NCBI GenBank assembly: GCA_031266495.1
Contig: JAISAX010000229.1
Span: 1 to 21,994 of the forward strand
Direction of reading: 5' to 3'
DNA length: 21,994 bases
Origin: Opitutaceae bacterium
Lineage (GTDB): Bacteria; Verrucomicrobiota; Verrucomicrobiae; Opitutales; Opitutaceae
Made by a program: the position numbers and the translations under genes. The notes beneath the pieces are model-generated. The model was not told where the DNA came from. It made no database searches and was given only the letters and a program-made list of their open reading frames with translations. Positions within the stretch are counted from its first letter, which is position 1, and every line of letters starts with the position of its first letter. Positions 21,272 to 21,994 of the stretch are shown here, one piece after another.

Positions 21272-21832
21272 TCAGTTGACCGACGGATCATCCGGCTCGC
21301 CGGTGTCGAGGCGCCAGCGCTCGTCCACGCCATCGAGCACCACGCGCCAGAGGCGGACGTCGGGCTCGGTTTCCATCAGCGACGCCGGCAGGTTGCTCAC
21401 CACCCAGGTATTTTGCGACAATTCCTGCTCCAGTTGCCCGGCCGACCATCCGGCATACCCGAGAAAAGCCCGCAAGCCGACGCCAGGCTGGTCGGCCAAC
21501 TCCGCCGCCTTTTCCGGATCGATGCCGAACATGAGCTGGAACCCCTCCGCGTCGCCGCCCGGTTGCGAACGCCAGGCGCACAGCAGCACCTGCCGCCCGG
21601 CGACCGGTCCGCCGTTGAACAGCGGCACGCTGGAAAGCGGCCCCAGCGCAAACTCTCCGCCCAGCGACCCCAGCGGCTTGCGCAACGGACGGTTCAGCAC
21701 GATGCCCAGCGCGCCCTCATCGTCGTGGCCCGAAAGCAGCACCACCGTGCGCCGGAAATCCGGATTGCGCAGCACCGGATGCGCAACCAGGAGCGAGCCG
21801 GCGTAGCTTTTCCGGGAATTGCAGGAAGTCAT
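21272..21832 (-). CDS. YqgE/AlgH family protein
   Basis: From ATG 21832 the frame encodes 186 residues; a start at 21883 is also open. The family pattern is clear: AGSLLVAHPVLRNPDFRRTV, LLSGHDDEGALGIVLNRPL, LFNGGPV and the central FLGYAGWSAGQLEQEL followed by WVV. The family (DUF179) is widespread and conserved; its molecular role is not settled, although it was first linked to alginate regulation in Pseudomonas. Probably co-transcribed with hisA. Confidence 0.88.
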   Translation of the reverse strand: MTSCNSRKSYAGSLLVAHPVLRNPDFRRTVVLLSGHDDEGALGIVLNRPLRKPLGSLGGEFALGPLSSVPLFNGGPVAGRQVLLCAWRSQPGGDAEGFQLMFGIDPEKAAELADQPGVGLRAFLGYAGWSAGQLEQELSQNTWVVSNLPASLMETEPDVRLWRVVLDGVDERWRLDTGEPDDPSVN

Positions 21833-21914
21833 GCATCCGAAAAAATGCGGATGTCCTTCGCTGGCGAGTGCAGAGATCAACAAAAAGCACTTCTTCCCCG
21901 CGCGACCCGGCGTT

Positions 21915-21994
<80 letters not shown>

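Overview
The window has two parts. Positions 1 to about 12,218 hold most of an integrated virus-like element; its left end lies outside the window. All its supported genes are on the minus strand. From 12,219 to the end is ordinary bacterial chromosome. The host is a high-GC Gram-negative bacterium. I infer Verrucomicrobiota, perhaps Opitutaceae, from gene content, the rarity of clear Shine-Dalgarno sites and the many long G/C runs; no marker gene proves this.

The element reads right to left. It starts at a dif-like XerC/XerD site (12,191-12,218). Next come a helix-turn-helix protein, an ASCH-domain protein, a ribbon-helix-helix (RHH) protein and a rolling-circle Rep with three small genes in ATGA-overlap coupling. 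A second RHH gene follows, then two proline-rich membrane proteins, a short packaging-type ATPase, an orphan C5 cytosine methyltransferase, a small membrane protein, the probable major capsid protein, and a run of tail-anchored membrane proteins and virion-like proteins reaching the left edge. Rep, a 175-residue A32-type ATPase, a capsid-sized protein and many small single-span membrane proteins suggest a membrane-containing double-jelly-roll virus (corticovirus or Finnlake-virus type) integrated at dif. The capsid call is inference.

The most unusual feature is a duplicated segment of about 570 bp (7,875-8,445 and 10,985-11,552) flanking the rep module. Each copy carries an RHH gene, a structured region upstream of it and a terminator-like hairpin downstream. 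Most of the sequence is near-identical, but the paired parts differ between copies and keep their pairing. An octamer (GTAATGTG in one copy, TCGTATAG/CGTATAG in the other) occurs three times at matching positions, with the middle copy inverted and held in a hairpin loop. I do not recognise this as a known RNA or DNA element.

Other regulatory-looking sites in the element are a symmetric four-half-site operator before the methyltransferase, a roughly 10-bp-phased CAACT repeat array before the capsid region, and a 12-bp hairpin after the capsid gene.

The chromosomal part holds malQ, a FecR-domain protein, a SNF2 helicase whose frame is broken at a 15-G run, a kinase-like protein, aroB, a 0.6-kb intergenic region (promoter, Fur-box-like palindrome, terminator, 21-bp tandem repeats), a small membrane protein, hisA and a YqgE/AlgH protein. 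The last 80 bases are almost pure G and are probably a contig-end artefact.
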